NCBI GenBank assembly: GCA_035299025.1
Contig: DATGXK010000007.1
Coordinates: forward strand, 62,001 to 126,000
Reading direction: 5' to 3'
Length of the DNA: 64,000 nt
From: Leadbetterella sp035299025
GTDB lineage: Bacteria; Bacteroidota; Bacteroidia; Cytophagales; Spirosomataceae
In this document: piece after piece, positions 7,987 to 15,994 of the stretch
How the letters are laid out: each line of letters opens with the position of its first letter
Numbering within the stretch: the first letter of the stretch is position 1
Program-made: the position numbers and the translations under genes
Notes under the pieces: model-generated
Seen by the model: only the letters and a program-made list of their open reading frames with translations
Told to the model about the DNA's origin: nothing
Databases searched by the model: none

Positions 7987-8523
7987 TTATTTGATAATGT
8001 TTATTCTTAACCCAGCGTTAATATTCGGAGCCAAAAAGAAGGGTTTTGGAGCGATTTCTAAATAGCCACCGGCGTCAAGAAATACAGAAAGGTCATTTTC
8101 AGGAATGCTCAACTCTATGCCAGAATTTACTGCCGGACCTAGCGAAATAACCCTAAACGCATCTCTTTCTCCTAATTTAGGGGTTCTATTTCTTGAATTT
8201 ATCTGTCCCCCAAAACCATAGTATGCTCTGAGCTTTTCTCTTTTTCCTAGTGTTCTATGAAATTGATATAAACCCTGCACCATTACGCCGGCTTCGTTAT
8301 AAATAAGGTCTTTTCTATAGTTTCTTTCACGGCCGTAAAGAAAGCCAAAACTTCCAACATTCAAGTCAAAAACTCTATCTCCGTAGGAGAAGTATTTGCG
8401 TACATTCAATCCCAGAGGCTCACCTACTTTTAGGCCAATGGCCCAATTGTTTTCATATTGAGAAAAAGCACTGGAAATACAGATTAATGAGATGATTAAA
8501 GTAAACGCCAATTTGTTTTTCAT
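7987..8523 (-). CDS. Small outer-membrane beta-barrel-like protein
   Basis: A 178-residue exported protein. It has a signal peptide (about 1-21, cleaved after SAFS) followed by alternating hydrophobic/polar strands with many Gly, Tyr and Phe, ending in NAGLRINIIK. That is the look of a small outer-membrane beta barrel. No named family recognised. It is the last gene of the exporter operon: its ATG overlaps the stop of the DUF3299-like gene by 4 bases (ATGA). A role at the outer membrane for the same exporter is an inference. Confidence 0.7.
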   Translation of the reverse strand: MKNKLAFTLIISLICISSAFSQYENNWAIGLKVGEPLGLNVRKYFSYGDRVFDLNVGSFGFLYGRERNYRKDLIYNEAGVMVQGLYQFHRTLGKREKLRAYYGFGGQINSRNRTPKLGERDAFRVISLGPAVNSGIELSIPENDLSVFLDAGGYLEIAPKPFFLAPNINAGLRINIIK

Positions 8524-8963
8524 AATTCTACTTCTGCTTTATCTATGATGTAATTTAGTTCGTTTATATCGTCTGTATTGAGCGTAAATATACCAGTTAT
8601 GGTTAATCTGTCGTCGGTATTAAATCTCTTGGTTACTTTTTTGAATTTTACTGAAACCACCGATTCGGGGCCAGCTTGTCCACAAAAGAAGCACGATGCG
8701 AATGGATTTGCCGATAAAACGTAGTAATTGGCATCAACATCTACGGGAATCATATAGCCTGTTAGAGCCACTTCTTTTCCTTTCAGGGCATTTACTTTGG
8801 CTCCAAACTGAGGTTCTAGTACAAACATATTCTCAGAGGCATTCCATTTTTTCTTAAATGTAACATCTCTTAAGTTTTCCCAAGTGATTTTTATTGGAGC
8901 AAAGGCCATAACGGCCAGCGGAAGAGCACAAAGCAGAGAAATAATTACAGCGTATTTTTTCAT
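8520..8963 (-). CDS. DUF3299-like exported protein
   Basis: A 147-residue protein with an N-terminal signal or anchor segment (about 4-22). The mature part has the pattern of the DUF3299 family: GKEVALTGYMIPVD, then a SCFFCGQAGPES block with a CxxC pair at residues 91-94, then LTITGIF. The two cysteines could bind metal or form a disulfide. It lies between the ABC permease (1 base away) and the small barrel protein (4-base overlap). In Pseudomonas, DUF3299 proteins sit in a similar operon with a MacB-like ABC transporter linked to zinc homeostasis (PA4063-PA4066). The same role here is inferred from that arrangement. Confidence 0.7.
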   Translation of the reverse strand: MKKYAVIISLLCALPLAVMAFAPIKITWENLRDVTFKKKWNASENMFVLEPQFGAKVNALKGKEVALTGYMIPVDVDANYYVLSANPFASCFFCGQAGPESVVSVKFKKVTKRFNTDDRLTITGIFTLNTDDINELNYIIDKAEVEL

Positions 8964-8964
8964 T

Positions 8965-10182
8965 TTAATCGTTTGCCAATGTTTTCGAAATATTTATTTT
9001 ATATATGCCTAAAGAAGGAATTATTGCTGCAAAAATACCAACTAATAACGCTGCAATCAATAAATATATTTCTTCTTTTAGCAGGATAGATTGCTGCAAC
9101 CCAAAATTTAAGTTTTGGTCGAGAAGGTTGGATGTCAACCAAAGCCCAATTCGGCTTAAGATTATACCTAAAAAATAGCCTGATAGGCTTAAGAAGAGCC
9201 CCTCTAGCATCAGCATAAAGAAAAGTTTTAATCGTTTTCCACCCATTGATAACATCAGAGCCATTTCGTATTTTCTTTCTTTGAGTGCATTGTATAATGT
9301 TACAAAAACGCTGATTCCGCTGATCAACATGATAGCAATAGCCAAAGCTTTGAAGGCATCAATACCAACTCCCATCAATTCAAAAAGGCGGTTAATCTCT
9401 ATAGCCGGAAGAGCCGCCTGCATTTTCGTATTTTGATTTATCAACCTCGGAAGCGTCATAAGCCCCAGTGGAGATCTAAACTTTATCAATGCACAAGTAA
9501 TATCATGTTCCTCTTGGTGAGCCTCGGTATTCTCTGGTTCTATTTCTATTGGGTTAGTGTGCTGTTCCTCATGCTCATGAATCTCCCAGATACTATTCAG
9601 ATAGCATAGAATAAGGTTGTCTATCACCGAGTTGTTGGGCTTTAATATGCCTACCACTTTGTATTTTTGGTCGCCATGTGCTTCGCCTTCCTTTTCAAGT
9701 CCATGCGAACTGGCGAAGGTATCATTTAGTTTTAGGCCTAATTTTTTAGCAGCACCAGCACCCACTACCACCTCCATGTTTTCTTTGAAACCACCTCCAA
9801 CTTCATAATCAGCCTCAAAATGCTTGAGATAGGGATAGGTAGTTCCGACAACCCTGAAGCCCATATAGTTATCGCCCATTGAAATCGGCAGCACTTCCTT
9901 AACCAAAGGGTTGGTTTGAAGCATTTGTAGCTCCGACATTGGAATATTGCCGGTAGGAGCGTCTATTTGGTACACTCCCGAAAGTATCAATTGCAGCGGG
10001 CTGCCTTTTGCACCCACCACCATGTCGATGCCAGATATATTCTTCGAGAATTTATCCTCAAGTTGATTCCCAATATTTATCAATAATGATATTATACTAA
10101 TGCCAAACATCATCAGTAGAATACACAGGAAGCTGTTAAGTTTTTTTGCCCAAATATTTTTCCAAACAATTTTTAAAAGCAT
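8965..10182 (-). CDS. MacB/FtsX-type ABC transporter permease
   Basis: A 405-residue inner-membrane permease. It has the FtsX/MacB layout: one N-terminal transmembrane helix (about 17-38), a large periplasmic domain (about 40-270) and three C-terminal helices (about 275-395). The periplasmic domain carries a His/Glu-rich loop at residues 200-226 (His 202, 204, 208, 222, 226) and a second short one at 160-169, which suggests metal binding. Members of this superfamily work by mechanotransmission or lipoprotein/ligand export rather than classical import. It is co-transcribed with the ATPase (1 base apart) and the DUF3299-like gene. Confidence 0.85.
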   Translation of the reverse strand: MLLKIVWKNIWAKKLNSFLCILLMMFGISIISLLINIGNQLEDKFSKNISGIDMVVGAKGSPLQLILSGVYQIDAPTGNIPMSELQMLQTNPLVKEVLPISMGDNYMGFRVVGTTYPYLKHFEADYEVGGGFKENMEVVVGAGAAKKLGLKLNDTFASSHGLEKEGEAHGDQKYKVVGILKPNNSVIDNLILCYLNSIWEIHEHEEQHTNPIEIEPENTEAHQEEHDITCALIKFRSPLGLMTLPRLINQNTKMQAALPAIEINRLFELMGVGIDAFKALAIAIMLISGISVFVTLYNALKERKYEMALMLSMGGKRLKLFFMLMLEGLFLSLSGYFLGIILSRIGLWLTSNLLDQNLNFGLQQSILLKEEIYLLIAALLVGIFAAIIPSLGIYKINISKTLAND

Positions 10183-10183
10183 C

Positions 10184-10810
10184 TTAGAGAGTTATTTGGT
10201 TGTTAAATCTTGATTTAAGTCTATGGTCGTGGGTAACGATAATCAATGCAGCACCAATAATTTCAGCTTGTTTTTCGAGTAAATTCGCCACTTTTTCGCA
10301 GTTTTCGTCGTCAAGTGCTGAGGTTGGTTCGTCGGCTAGTATAATTTTGGGGTTGTTCATCAATGCACGGGCTATACACACCCGTTGTTGTTCGCCACCG
10401 CTCAATTCTTGCACTTTTTTGTCCAACATTTCTTCGAATCCAAGTCTAGTAGCCAATTCTTTGGCCTTTTGTCTATTCAATGAATTGTTTGATAAGTAAT
10501 TGGCCAGTAAAAGATTGTCCCGAACATTCAAGGCATTTACAAAGTAAGGCTTTTGAAAGACTATTCCGACGTTTTGTGCCCTAAATATGGTCAAATCTCG
10601 GTCATTTAGGTTAGAAATACGCTTTTCGTTTATTTCTAATATTCCTGCACTGGGTTTCAGGAGTAATCCAAGAAGGTTGAGGAAAGTAGTTTTGCCAGTT
10701 CCTGAATTTCCCAAAATGAGAAGTGATTCTTTTGCTTGGCATTTAACATTCGGAAATTCGAAGGTTTTTCCTTTGGAATATGAAAATTGTAAGGCTTCGG
10801 TTTTGAGCAT
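10184..10810 (-). CDS. ABC transporter ATP-binding protein
   Basis: A 208-residue LolD/MacB-type ATPase that powers the permease encoded 1 base downstream. It shows Walker A GNSGTGKT (about 34-41), Q-loop VFQKPYF, signature LSGGEQQR, Walker B IILADEPTSALDD and the switch histidine in VTHDH. The start is placed at the ATG 10808-10810; a TTG just before it (10811-10813) is less likely. It opens the operon ATPase, permease, DUF3299-like, barrel protein. The upstream spacer towards the divergent peroxiredoxin contains a 7-bp inverted repeat (10819-10825 with 10832-10838) that could be an operator, but such AT-rich repeats are common by chance. Confidence 0.9.
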   Translation of the reverse strand: MLKTEALQFSYSKGKTFEFPNVKCQAKESLLILGNSGTGKTTFLNLLGLLLKPSAGILEINEKRISNLNDRDLTIFRAQNVGIVFQKPYFVNALNVRDNLLLANYLSNNSLNRQKAKELATRLGFEEMLDKKVQELSGGEQQRVCIARALMNNPKIILADEPTSALDDENCEKVANLLEKQAEIIGAALIIVTHDHRLKSRFNNQITL

Positions 10811-10959
10811 CAAATGTTATTATTTCTTCAAAAATAATTGAGTTTGATAGTTTTCAAAAACAGAATCATGTTTTATTTAAAAAATATGCTAGAATGTAAT
10901 TAAATAAATTTTTAAATTGTTCTGTAAATAGATTATTCTCAAATAAATAAATTAAAATT

Positions 10960-11595
10960 ATGTCATTACGATTAGGCGATATTGCTCCAGATTTTTCGGC
11001 AGAAACCACCCAGGGAGCTATTAGTTTTCATGAATGGTTGGGTAATTCATGGGGAATGTTATTTTCACATCCTGCAGATTTTACACCTGTTTGTACTACA
11101 GAATTGGGTAAAACGGCTCTATTAAAAGGAGATTTTGAGAAAAAAGGAGTAAAGGTGATAGCGATTTCGGTTGATAGCCTTGAGTCGCACAACAAATGGG
11201 TGCCTGACATTGAAGAGGTGAATGGTGTAAAAATGAATTTTCCAATTATAGCTGATCCGGACAGAACAGTGGCCGAGATGTACGATATGATTCATCCGAA
11301 TGCTTCGGAGAAGGCCACTGTTCGTTCTGTATTTATTATTGGACCGGACAAGAAGATAAAATTGATGCTGATATATCCAGCTTCTACCGGACGTAACTTT
11401 CAGGAGTTGCTTCGTGTGATTGATTCGTTACAGCTCACGGCCGAATACTCAGTGGCTACTCCCGCAGATTGGAAAGACGGCGACGATGCCATTGTGGTGC
11501 CTTCGATTTCTACCGCCGATGCCATTACTAAATTTCCGAAAGGGGTTAAAGAAGTGAAGCCGTATTTGAGATATACGCCGCAGCCCAATAAATGA
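10960..11595 (+). CDS. 1-Cys peroxiredoxin (Prx6-type)
   Basis: Reduces hydrogen peroxide and organic peroxides in the cytoplasm. The 211 residues begin with MSLRLGDIAPDF and contain the peroxidatic PVCTTE motif with Cys45. No other cysteine is present, so it is a 1-Cys enzyme that needs an external thiol. The long C-terminal extension ending in FPKGVKEVKPYLRYTPQP is typical of the Prx6 subfamily. It is transcribed alone, divergent from the ABC operon, and ends at a bidirectional terminator shared with the plug-domain gene. Confidence 0.95.
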   Translation: MSLRLGDIAPDFSAETTQGAISFHEWLGNSWGMLFSHPADFTPVCTTELGKTALLKGDFEKKGVKVIAISVDSLESHNKWVPDIEEVNGVKMNFPIIADPDRTVAEMYDMIHPNASEKATVRSVFIIGPDKKIKLMLIYPASTGRNFQELLRVIDSLQLTAEYSVATPADWKDGDDAIVVPSISTADAITKFPKGVKEVKPYLRYTPQPNK

Positions 11596-11613
11596 TTGGA
11601 GTTTGTGATTTTG

Positions 11614-11648
11614 AAAAGTGGTCAAATGCTAATGGTTTGACCACTTTT
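11614..11648. terminator. Shared bidirectional terminator (peroxiredoxin / plug gene)
   Basis: A perfect 13-bp stem AAAAGTGGTCAAA/TTTGACCACTTTT (11614-11626, 11636-11648) with a 9-base loop and A/T flanks on both sides. It lies between two convergent genes and touches the stop codon of the minus-strand one. Confidence 0.85.
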
Positions 11649-12945
11649 ACTGTCTATTTCTCAGCAATTGGTAGCCTATTAATTCTTCGGAACGTTTGCC
11701 GGGTGGTTTGTGGTAAATCATAATTTCGTATGTGTTTGTAGCATCCGAAAAATTCCCTTCAAATATGTCCTCATCAATTTTGTCAGAAATAGTATTTTTC
11801 AGCCCGAAACCAAAGTCGTAAACCCCTTGCTTGAGCAATAGCGTTGTTTCATACAGCTGTGTATTTGGATTAAACTCAAGTTCTGTATTTTTCCAATCTA
11901 CAAGTTTTCCTATAATTACTGGTTTGTTTCCTGAGTCTTCATAAGGTATGTTTAGCCTAATCTTGGTTTCTATGTAGTCTGAGTTTAGGTCTATTTCACC
12001 TTGGTCTAGGTTGTGCACGAGGTACCCACCGTCATTATCATAGGCATTGAGATAACCTTTGTTAGATCTTTTATTTTGTGCTACTAATGTTATTTCGTCA
12101 GGTGTTCCGAGTTTTATTTCTTGAATATTCTGCCCTTTTTTAAACGAACTAGATAAGTCCACGAATCTGTATTCATTGCCGGCTTTGAAAAGGCCCTGAC
12201 TATCGAAATATTTAAGTGTGAAAGTATTTCTACCCGAATTTATAAGATTGGTATTCTTTATTTCGGTTAATTTGTCCTCTCTTTGGTTTTGACGTATCAC
12301 TATCTTTAACTCTTTTTGAGGAAATGAGATACCGTAGTTATTCAGGTCAAGTGTTAGATTAATTTGTTGATGTGTTCGCCAGAACTGGGGGTCTTGTGCA
12401 GGAATAATACCTCCTTCAACGCCTACTTGTTGGCTATAAATTCGAAATTTTCTTTCGAAAACTGGTGTCTCACTGTCCTGATTGTCAAATACTTGCAATA
12501 TGAAATTGCCGCTAATTTTGGTTTTTGGTAATTTGAAACTGTAATGATAATAGGGTGTTTTGGTATTTTGCGAAACATCGTAGTTGTTGACGTAAAATTC
12601 ATTGAAACCTTCTAGGTATTCCATTTCAGCTAGGTTGGATTTTTTCCAGTCATAGTCGCAGTGGATAATTTTTGTACTGAAAGAAGCATATTTAGCCCGG
12701 AGGTCATCGAACTCCAAAATTAGGGATGAATTGGGGCTATTGAGGTTTAGTATTGCTGGGTTAGTATATCGCTCATTGAAGTTGTCTGTTGGGCTATAAG
12801 CGTACAACAAGACGGTCTTGATATAGTCAGGAAGTGTACTTTGGACTTTTTTGATATTAGTTTCGGCATAATGCCCTACGGCCTTTGTTTTTGCAAAGCT
12901 CGCGGCCGAAACCAAGAACAAACCTATCCAAATAAGCTTTCTCAT
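11647..12945 (-). CDS. Type IX secretion system plug-domain protein (DUF5103)
   Basis: A 432-residue exported protein. The chosen ATG (12943-12945) gives a clean signal peptide MRKLIWIGLFLVSAASFA; a longer upstream start would run back into the ABC-F gene. The body matches the DUF5103 family, seen in blocks such as PILNLNSPNSSLILEFDDL, HCDYDWKKSNL and EYLEGFNEFYVNNYDVSQNT. The family is known from a T9SS complex in which it plugs the SprA translocon together with or instead of PorV. The gene overlaps the ABC-F stop by 4 bases (ATGA), so the two are translationally coupled. T9SS cargo proteins occur elsewhere in the window. Confidence 0.85.
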   Translation of the reverse strand: MRKLIWIGLFLVSAASFAKTKAVGHYAETNIKKVQSTLPDYIKTVLLYAYSPTDNFNERYTNPAILNLNSPNSSLILEFDDLRAKYASFSTKIIHCDYDWKKSNLAEMEYLEGFNEFYVNNYDVSQNTKTPYYHYSFKLPKTKISGNFILQVFDNQDSETPVFERKFRIYSQQVGVEGGIIPAQDPQFWRTHQQINLTLDLNNYGISFPQKELKIVIRQNQREDKLTEIKNTNLINSGRNTFTLKYFDSQGLFKAGNEYRFVDLSSSFKKGQNIQEIKLGTPDEITLVAQNKRSNKGYLNAYDNDGGYLVHNLDQGEIDLNSDYIETKIRLNIPYEDSGNKPVIIGKLVDWKNTELEFNPNTQLYETTLLLKQGVYDFGFGLKNTISDKIDEDIFEGNFSDATNTYEIMIYHKPPGKRSEELIGYQLLRNRQ

Positions 12946-14843
12946 GCTTCTAATTTCATCATTTTCTCTTCCCAAGTTTCATTTAATGCACTTAACTCTT
13001 TTTTTAGGTTTGCGTATTCGGCATTGGTTTTCTTCAATGACTCAGGGTTGGAAAAAACCTCTTGGTCAGCCAGTTGAATTTCTACCAACTTAATATTTTC
13101 TTCGATTAGCATTATTTTTTCTTCCAAATCATTGATTTCTCTTTCCAGTTTTTTGTTTTCCTTTTTTAAGGGTTTTGTTTCTACGACCTTTTCGGCTTTA
13201 ACTTCGGTTTCTTTAACGGCTTTTTTTATAGGTTCGTCTAAAGTTTTGCCATTATCTTCCATCCAAATAACAAATTCTTCATAACTACCTGGGAACTGCT
13301 TAATTTCTTGGTCTTCAATGTACCAAACCTTGTTTGAAACTTGGCTGATAAAATGTCTGTCGTGAGAAACTACAACATAAGTGCCTTCGTATTGGTCCAA
13401 AGCTTGCACCAGTATGTTCACCGATTGCATATCTAGGTGGTTGGTGGGTTCGTCAAGTAGCAGAAAGTTGGCCTCAGAAATTAATATTTTGGCCAATGCC
13501 ACCCTAGATTTTTCACCCCCAGAGAGCACTTTTATTTTTTTAAATACATCTTCGCCACCAAAGAGGAAACAACCCAATACAGACCTCAATTCAGTCTCTG
13601 ACTTTGATCCGTCGGCATATTTGAGTTCATCAAGAAGTGTTTCTTCCAAATGCAAAGATTCGAGCTGATGCTGGGCATAGAAAGAAAAATTGACATTATG
13701 ACCCAGTTTTCGTTCCCCTTTCACGGCCTCGGTGCCGGCTATAATTCTTAAGAGTGTAGATTTTCCTTTTCCGTTTGCACCGATAAGTACTATTTTGTCG
13801 CCCCTTTCAATGGTGGCGGTTGTATTTTTTAAGATCGGATTATTGGGATATTCCTTGCTAATATTTTCTAAGGCCATGACATTTCGGCCTGGCTGCGTAC
13901 CAAACTTAAACTTAAAATGTACTTTCGCTGAATCATCAATCACATCATCAATCACTTCCATTCTGTTCAGAGCCTTCACCCTAGACTGTACCTGCCGGGC
14001 TTTAGTGGCTTTTGCTTTAAATCGCTCTATGAATCGTTCTGTCTGTCTAATCTGTGCCTGTTGATTCTCGTACGCACCTTTTTGAATTTCATTGCGAAGA
14101 GCCTTTTCTTCAACGTAGAAAGTGTAGTTTCCTGGGTAATAATTGAGTTTGCAATTACTAACCTCCACAGTTGTATTACACACGTTATCAAGAAACTGTC
14201 TGTCGTGCGATACCACCACTACCGCATTTTCGTAATTGGCAATGTATTTTTCAACCCATTGTATAGAGGGTAAGTCTAAGTGGTTAGTAGGCTCATCTAA
14301 AAGTAGTATGGATGGCTTGGCCAATAGAAGTTTGGCTAGCATTACCCTCATTCTCCATCCACCAGAAAACTGCCTGAGTGGTTTTTGCAGCTCCCAGGTT
14401 TTAAATCCCAAACCTTCCAATATTTCCTCCGCTTTTGATTCTATGGAGTAGCCATCCAGAAGGTCAAATTCATGTTGTAATTCGCCTAGCCTTTCTACCA
14501 ATTCATCCTTGTAATCTAGTTCCATTTGCTGAAGTACTTCTTCTATTTGGTGATGAAGCTCAAGTTGGCGTTCGAAACCTTGCATGGCTACATTCAAAAT
14601 AGAATCGTCGGTTTGGTAGGAGAGAAGGTCTTGGTTGAGGAATCCAATGGTACAATCGCCAGATTTCGATATATTTCCTGCATCAGGTTGGTATTCTCCT
14701 ACTATTATTTTCAGAAGTGTTGATTTTCCTTTACCATTTAGACCTATCAGACCTATTTTGTCTTTGGGTTTAATTTGTAAGTTGGCGTCTTCAAAAATGG
14801 CTCTTCCGCCGAAGTAAAAAGAAAGATTGTTAATCGTTAACAT
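12942..14843 (-). CDS. ABC-F family ATPase (translation factor)
   Basis: A soluble 633-residue protein with two ABC ATPase domains and no membrane segments. Domain 1 has GLNGKGKS, FSGGWRMR and LLLDEPTNHLD; domain 2 has GANGKGKST, LSGGEKSR and again LLLDEPTNHLD. The linker between them is the charged helical P-site tRNA interaction motif, and the C-terminus (about 540-633) is a charged coiled coil. ABC-F proteins act on the ribosome; the layout is closest to the Uup/YheS-like housekeeping group rather than to dedicated resistance proteins. It is followed by the plug gene with a 4-base overlap. A good -7 box lies 29 bases upstream. Confidence 0.93.
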   Translation of the reverse strand: MLTINNLSFYFGGRAIFEDANLQIKPKDKIGLIGLNGKGKSTLLKIIVGEYQPDAGNISKSGDCTIGFLNQDLLSYQTDDSILNVAMQGFERQLELHHQIEEVLQQMELDYKDELVERLGELQHEFDLLDGYSIESKAEEILEGLGFKTWELQKPLRQFSGGWRMRVMLAKLLLAKPSILLLDEPTNHLDLPSIQWVEKYIANYENAVVVVSHDRQFLDNVCNTTVEVSNCKLNYYPGNYTFYVEEKALRNEIQKGAYENQQAQIRQTERFIERFKAKATKARQVQSRVKALNRMEVIDDVIDDSAKVHFKFKFGTQPGRNVMALENISKEYPNNPILKNTTATIERGDKIVLIGANGKGKSTLLRIIAGTEAVKGERKLGHNVNFSFYAQHQLESLHLEETLLDELKYADGSKSETELRSVLGCFLFGGEDVFKKIKVLSGGEKSRVALAKILISEANFLLLDEPTNHLDMQSVNILVQALDQYEGTYVVVSHDRHFISQVSNKVWYIEDQEIKQFPGSYEEFVIWMEDNGKTLDEPIKKAVKETEVKAEKVVETKPLKKENKKLEREINDLEEKIMLIEENIKLVEIQLADQEVFSNPESLKKTNAEYANLKKELSALNETWEEKMMKLEA

Positions 14844-14871
14844 GAAGTATTTCTCTGGTAATTATAAAATG

Positions 14872-14879
14872 CAAAATTA
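14872..14879 (-). promoter_or_regulatory. -7 box of the ABC-F promoter
   Basis: On the minus strand this reads TAATTTTG, an exact TAnnTTTG match, 29 bases before the ABC-F start codon. No clear -33 element was found. Confidence 0.5.
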
Positions 14880-14912
14880 CGCTTTTAATTAGAGAATACA
14901 TAGAGAACCTTG

Positions 14913-14937
14913 TAGAGCGATTTTTAGTATCGCTCTA
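14913..14937. repeat. Hairpin in the ABC-F / SusE-like spacer
   Basis: TAGAGCGA (14913-14920) pairs with TCGCTCTA (14930-14937) around a 9-base loop. No T tract follows. It lies upstream of the ABC-F promoter and beyond the terminator of the Sus operon; its function is unknown. Confidence 0.55.
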
Positions 14938-14994
14938 AAAATGGAACTTTTAGTAACAAGATTTGAAAAATCATGATAAGCAATTTTTTAAACA

Positions 14995-15024
14995 AAAAGA
15001 GCAAGACCTAAGTCTTGCTCTTTT
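14995..15024 (-). terminator. Terminator of the Sus operon
   Basis: A perfect 13-bp stem AAAAGAGCAAGAC/GTCTTGCTCTTTT with loop CTAA, 20 bases past the stop of the SusE-like gene. The A tract at 14994-14998 becomes a T tract on the minus strand. Confidence 0.85.
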
Positions 15025-15043
15025 AATTGAAACTAAGTATTGA

Positions 15044-15976
15044 TTAGTTCAAACCAGCTGGCCAAGTACCTGATGATCTTTTCAATGTAGTTATACCTGA
15101 ATCACCGTAGTTATTTTGCCATTTGAACTTAAGTTCAGTACCAGTATGACTGATATAAGTTAAGCTGTAAGCTAAACCATATTGGTCAGAACCTTTCATG
15201 CCAATTTTTCCACAAGCATCTGTAAATCTAATTGTACCAGTAGCTGGATTGTCATTCCACGCACAGCCATACTGTCCAAAGGTACCGTCTGAAACTGCAT
15301 ACTCACCAGCAGTGGCAGTAGCAGTAAGAGTTACCTTTCCAGAAACTCCAGTTCCGCAAGCCGCAGGGTTTGCACCATCAGCAACGGATCCTGTAATATC
15401 TGTAGTAGTATAATCATAAGTACCAGCTAGAGCCGAAGGGCACACAATAGCAACTCTGTAAAAGAATGGTGAAGCATAATATGGGTCATTGATGTTCGAA
15501 CTCATATTGTTGTTTGAGAAAGTCTTACCGTCTAAAGTAGTCAAAACCAAACGGTACTCTATAAAGTCACCTCCTTTGAGGTTCGTTTTAGAAAAACCAA
15601 GTTTAGACAAAGTCGTAGCCATTGGGATATTTACACTTCCTCTTGGCCATTTAGAGTCTGCTGTAGTAGTAAACCCAGATCCGTCAACATTACCTAGCAA
15701 AACTTCTTTCGTTACCGAAGTACCTCTTCTATGGCTTACGTAGATGTCCACATTTTTAACATTGTTTATTTTGTCAATTGCATGACATTCCAACAATACC
15801 TTGAATGGAGAATTATCCAAGTCAAAGAAGTTGATTGAAGCAGGGGCAGTAATTGTTTTCAAATATGTACCTGTTTCGAAGCCATTATAAGGAATGGCAG
15901 GCTCTACGAAGTCGGTACACGCTGATGCCACAAAAAGTGCTGCAACCAATGAATATATTAATTTTATTTTTTTCAT
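15044..15976 (-). CDS. SusE-like outer-membrane lipoprotein
   Basis: A 310-residue lipoprotein: signal peptide with lipobox ASAC, so lipidation at Cys20. No sequence family was recognised with confidence. It is the third gene of a SusC-SusD-X operon, 18 bases after SusD, where surface glycan- or ligand-binding lipoproteins of the SusE/SusF type are found. The C-terminal half (GTYDYTTTDITG, then a cysteine-containing beta-rich stretch ending in KRSSGTWPAG) looks like a small beta domain. A role in binding the nutrient at the cell surface is inferred from the operon. Confidence 0.75.
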   Translation of the reverse strand: MKKIKLIYSLVAALFVASACTDFVEPAIPYNGFETGTYLKTITAPASINFFDLDNSPFKVLLECHAIDKINNVKNVDIYVSHRRGTSVTKEVLLGNVDGSGFTTTADSKWPRGSVNIPMATTLSKLGFSKTNLKGGDFIEYRLVLTTLDGKTFSNNNMSSNINDPYYASPFFYRVAIVCPSALAGTYDYTTTDITGSVADGANPAACGTGVSGKVTLTATATAGEYAVSDGTFGQYGCAWNDNPATGTIRFTDACGKIGMKGSDQYGLAYSLTYISHTGTELKFKWQNNYGDSGITTLKRSSGTWPAGLN

Positions 15977-15994
15977 TTTGTTCTCTATTTATAA

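Noticed and set aside
11647..12975. A longer start for the plug-domain protein at 12975
   Set aside because: It adds ten residues before a normal signal peptide and lies within the ABC-F gene; the ATG at 12945 with the 4-base overlap is better.
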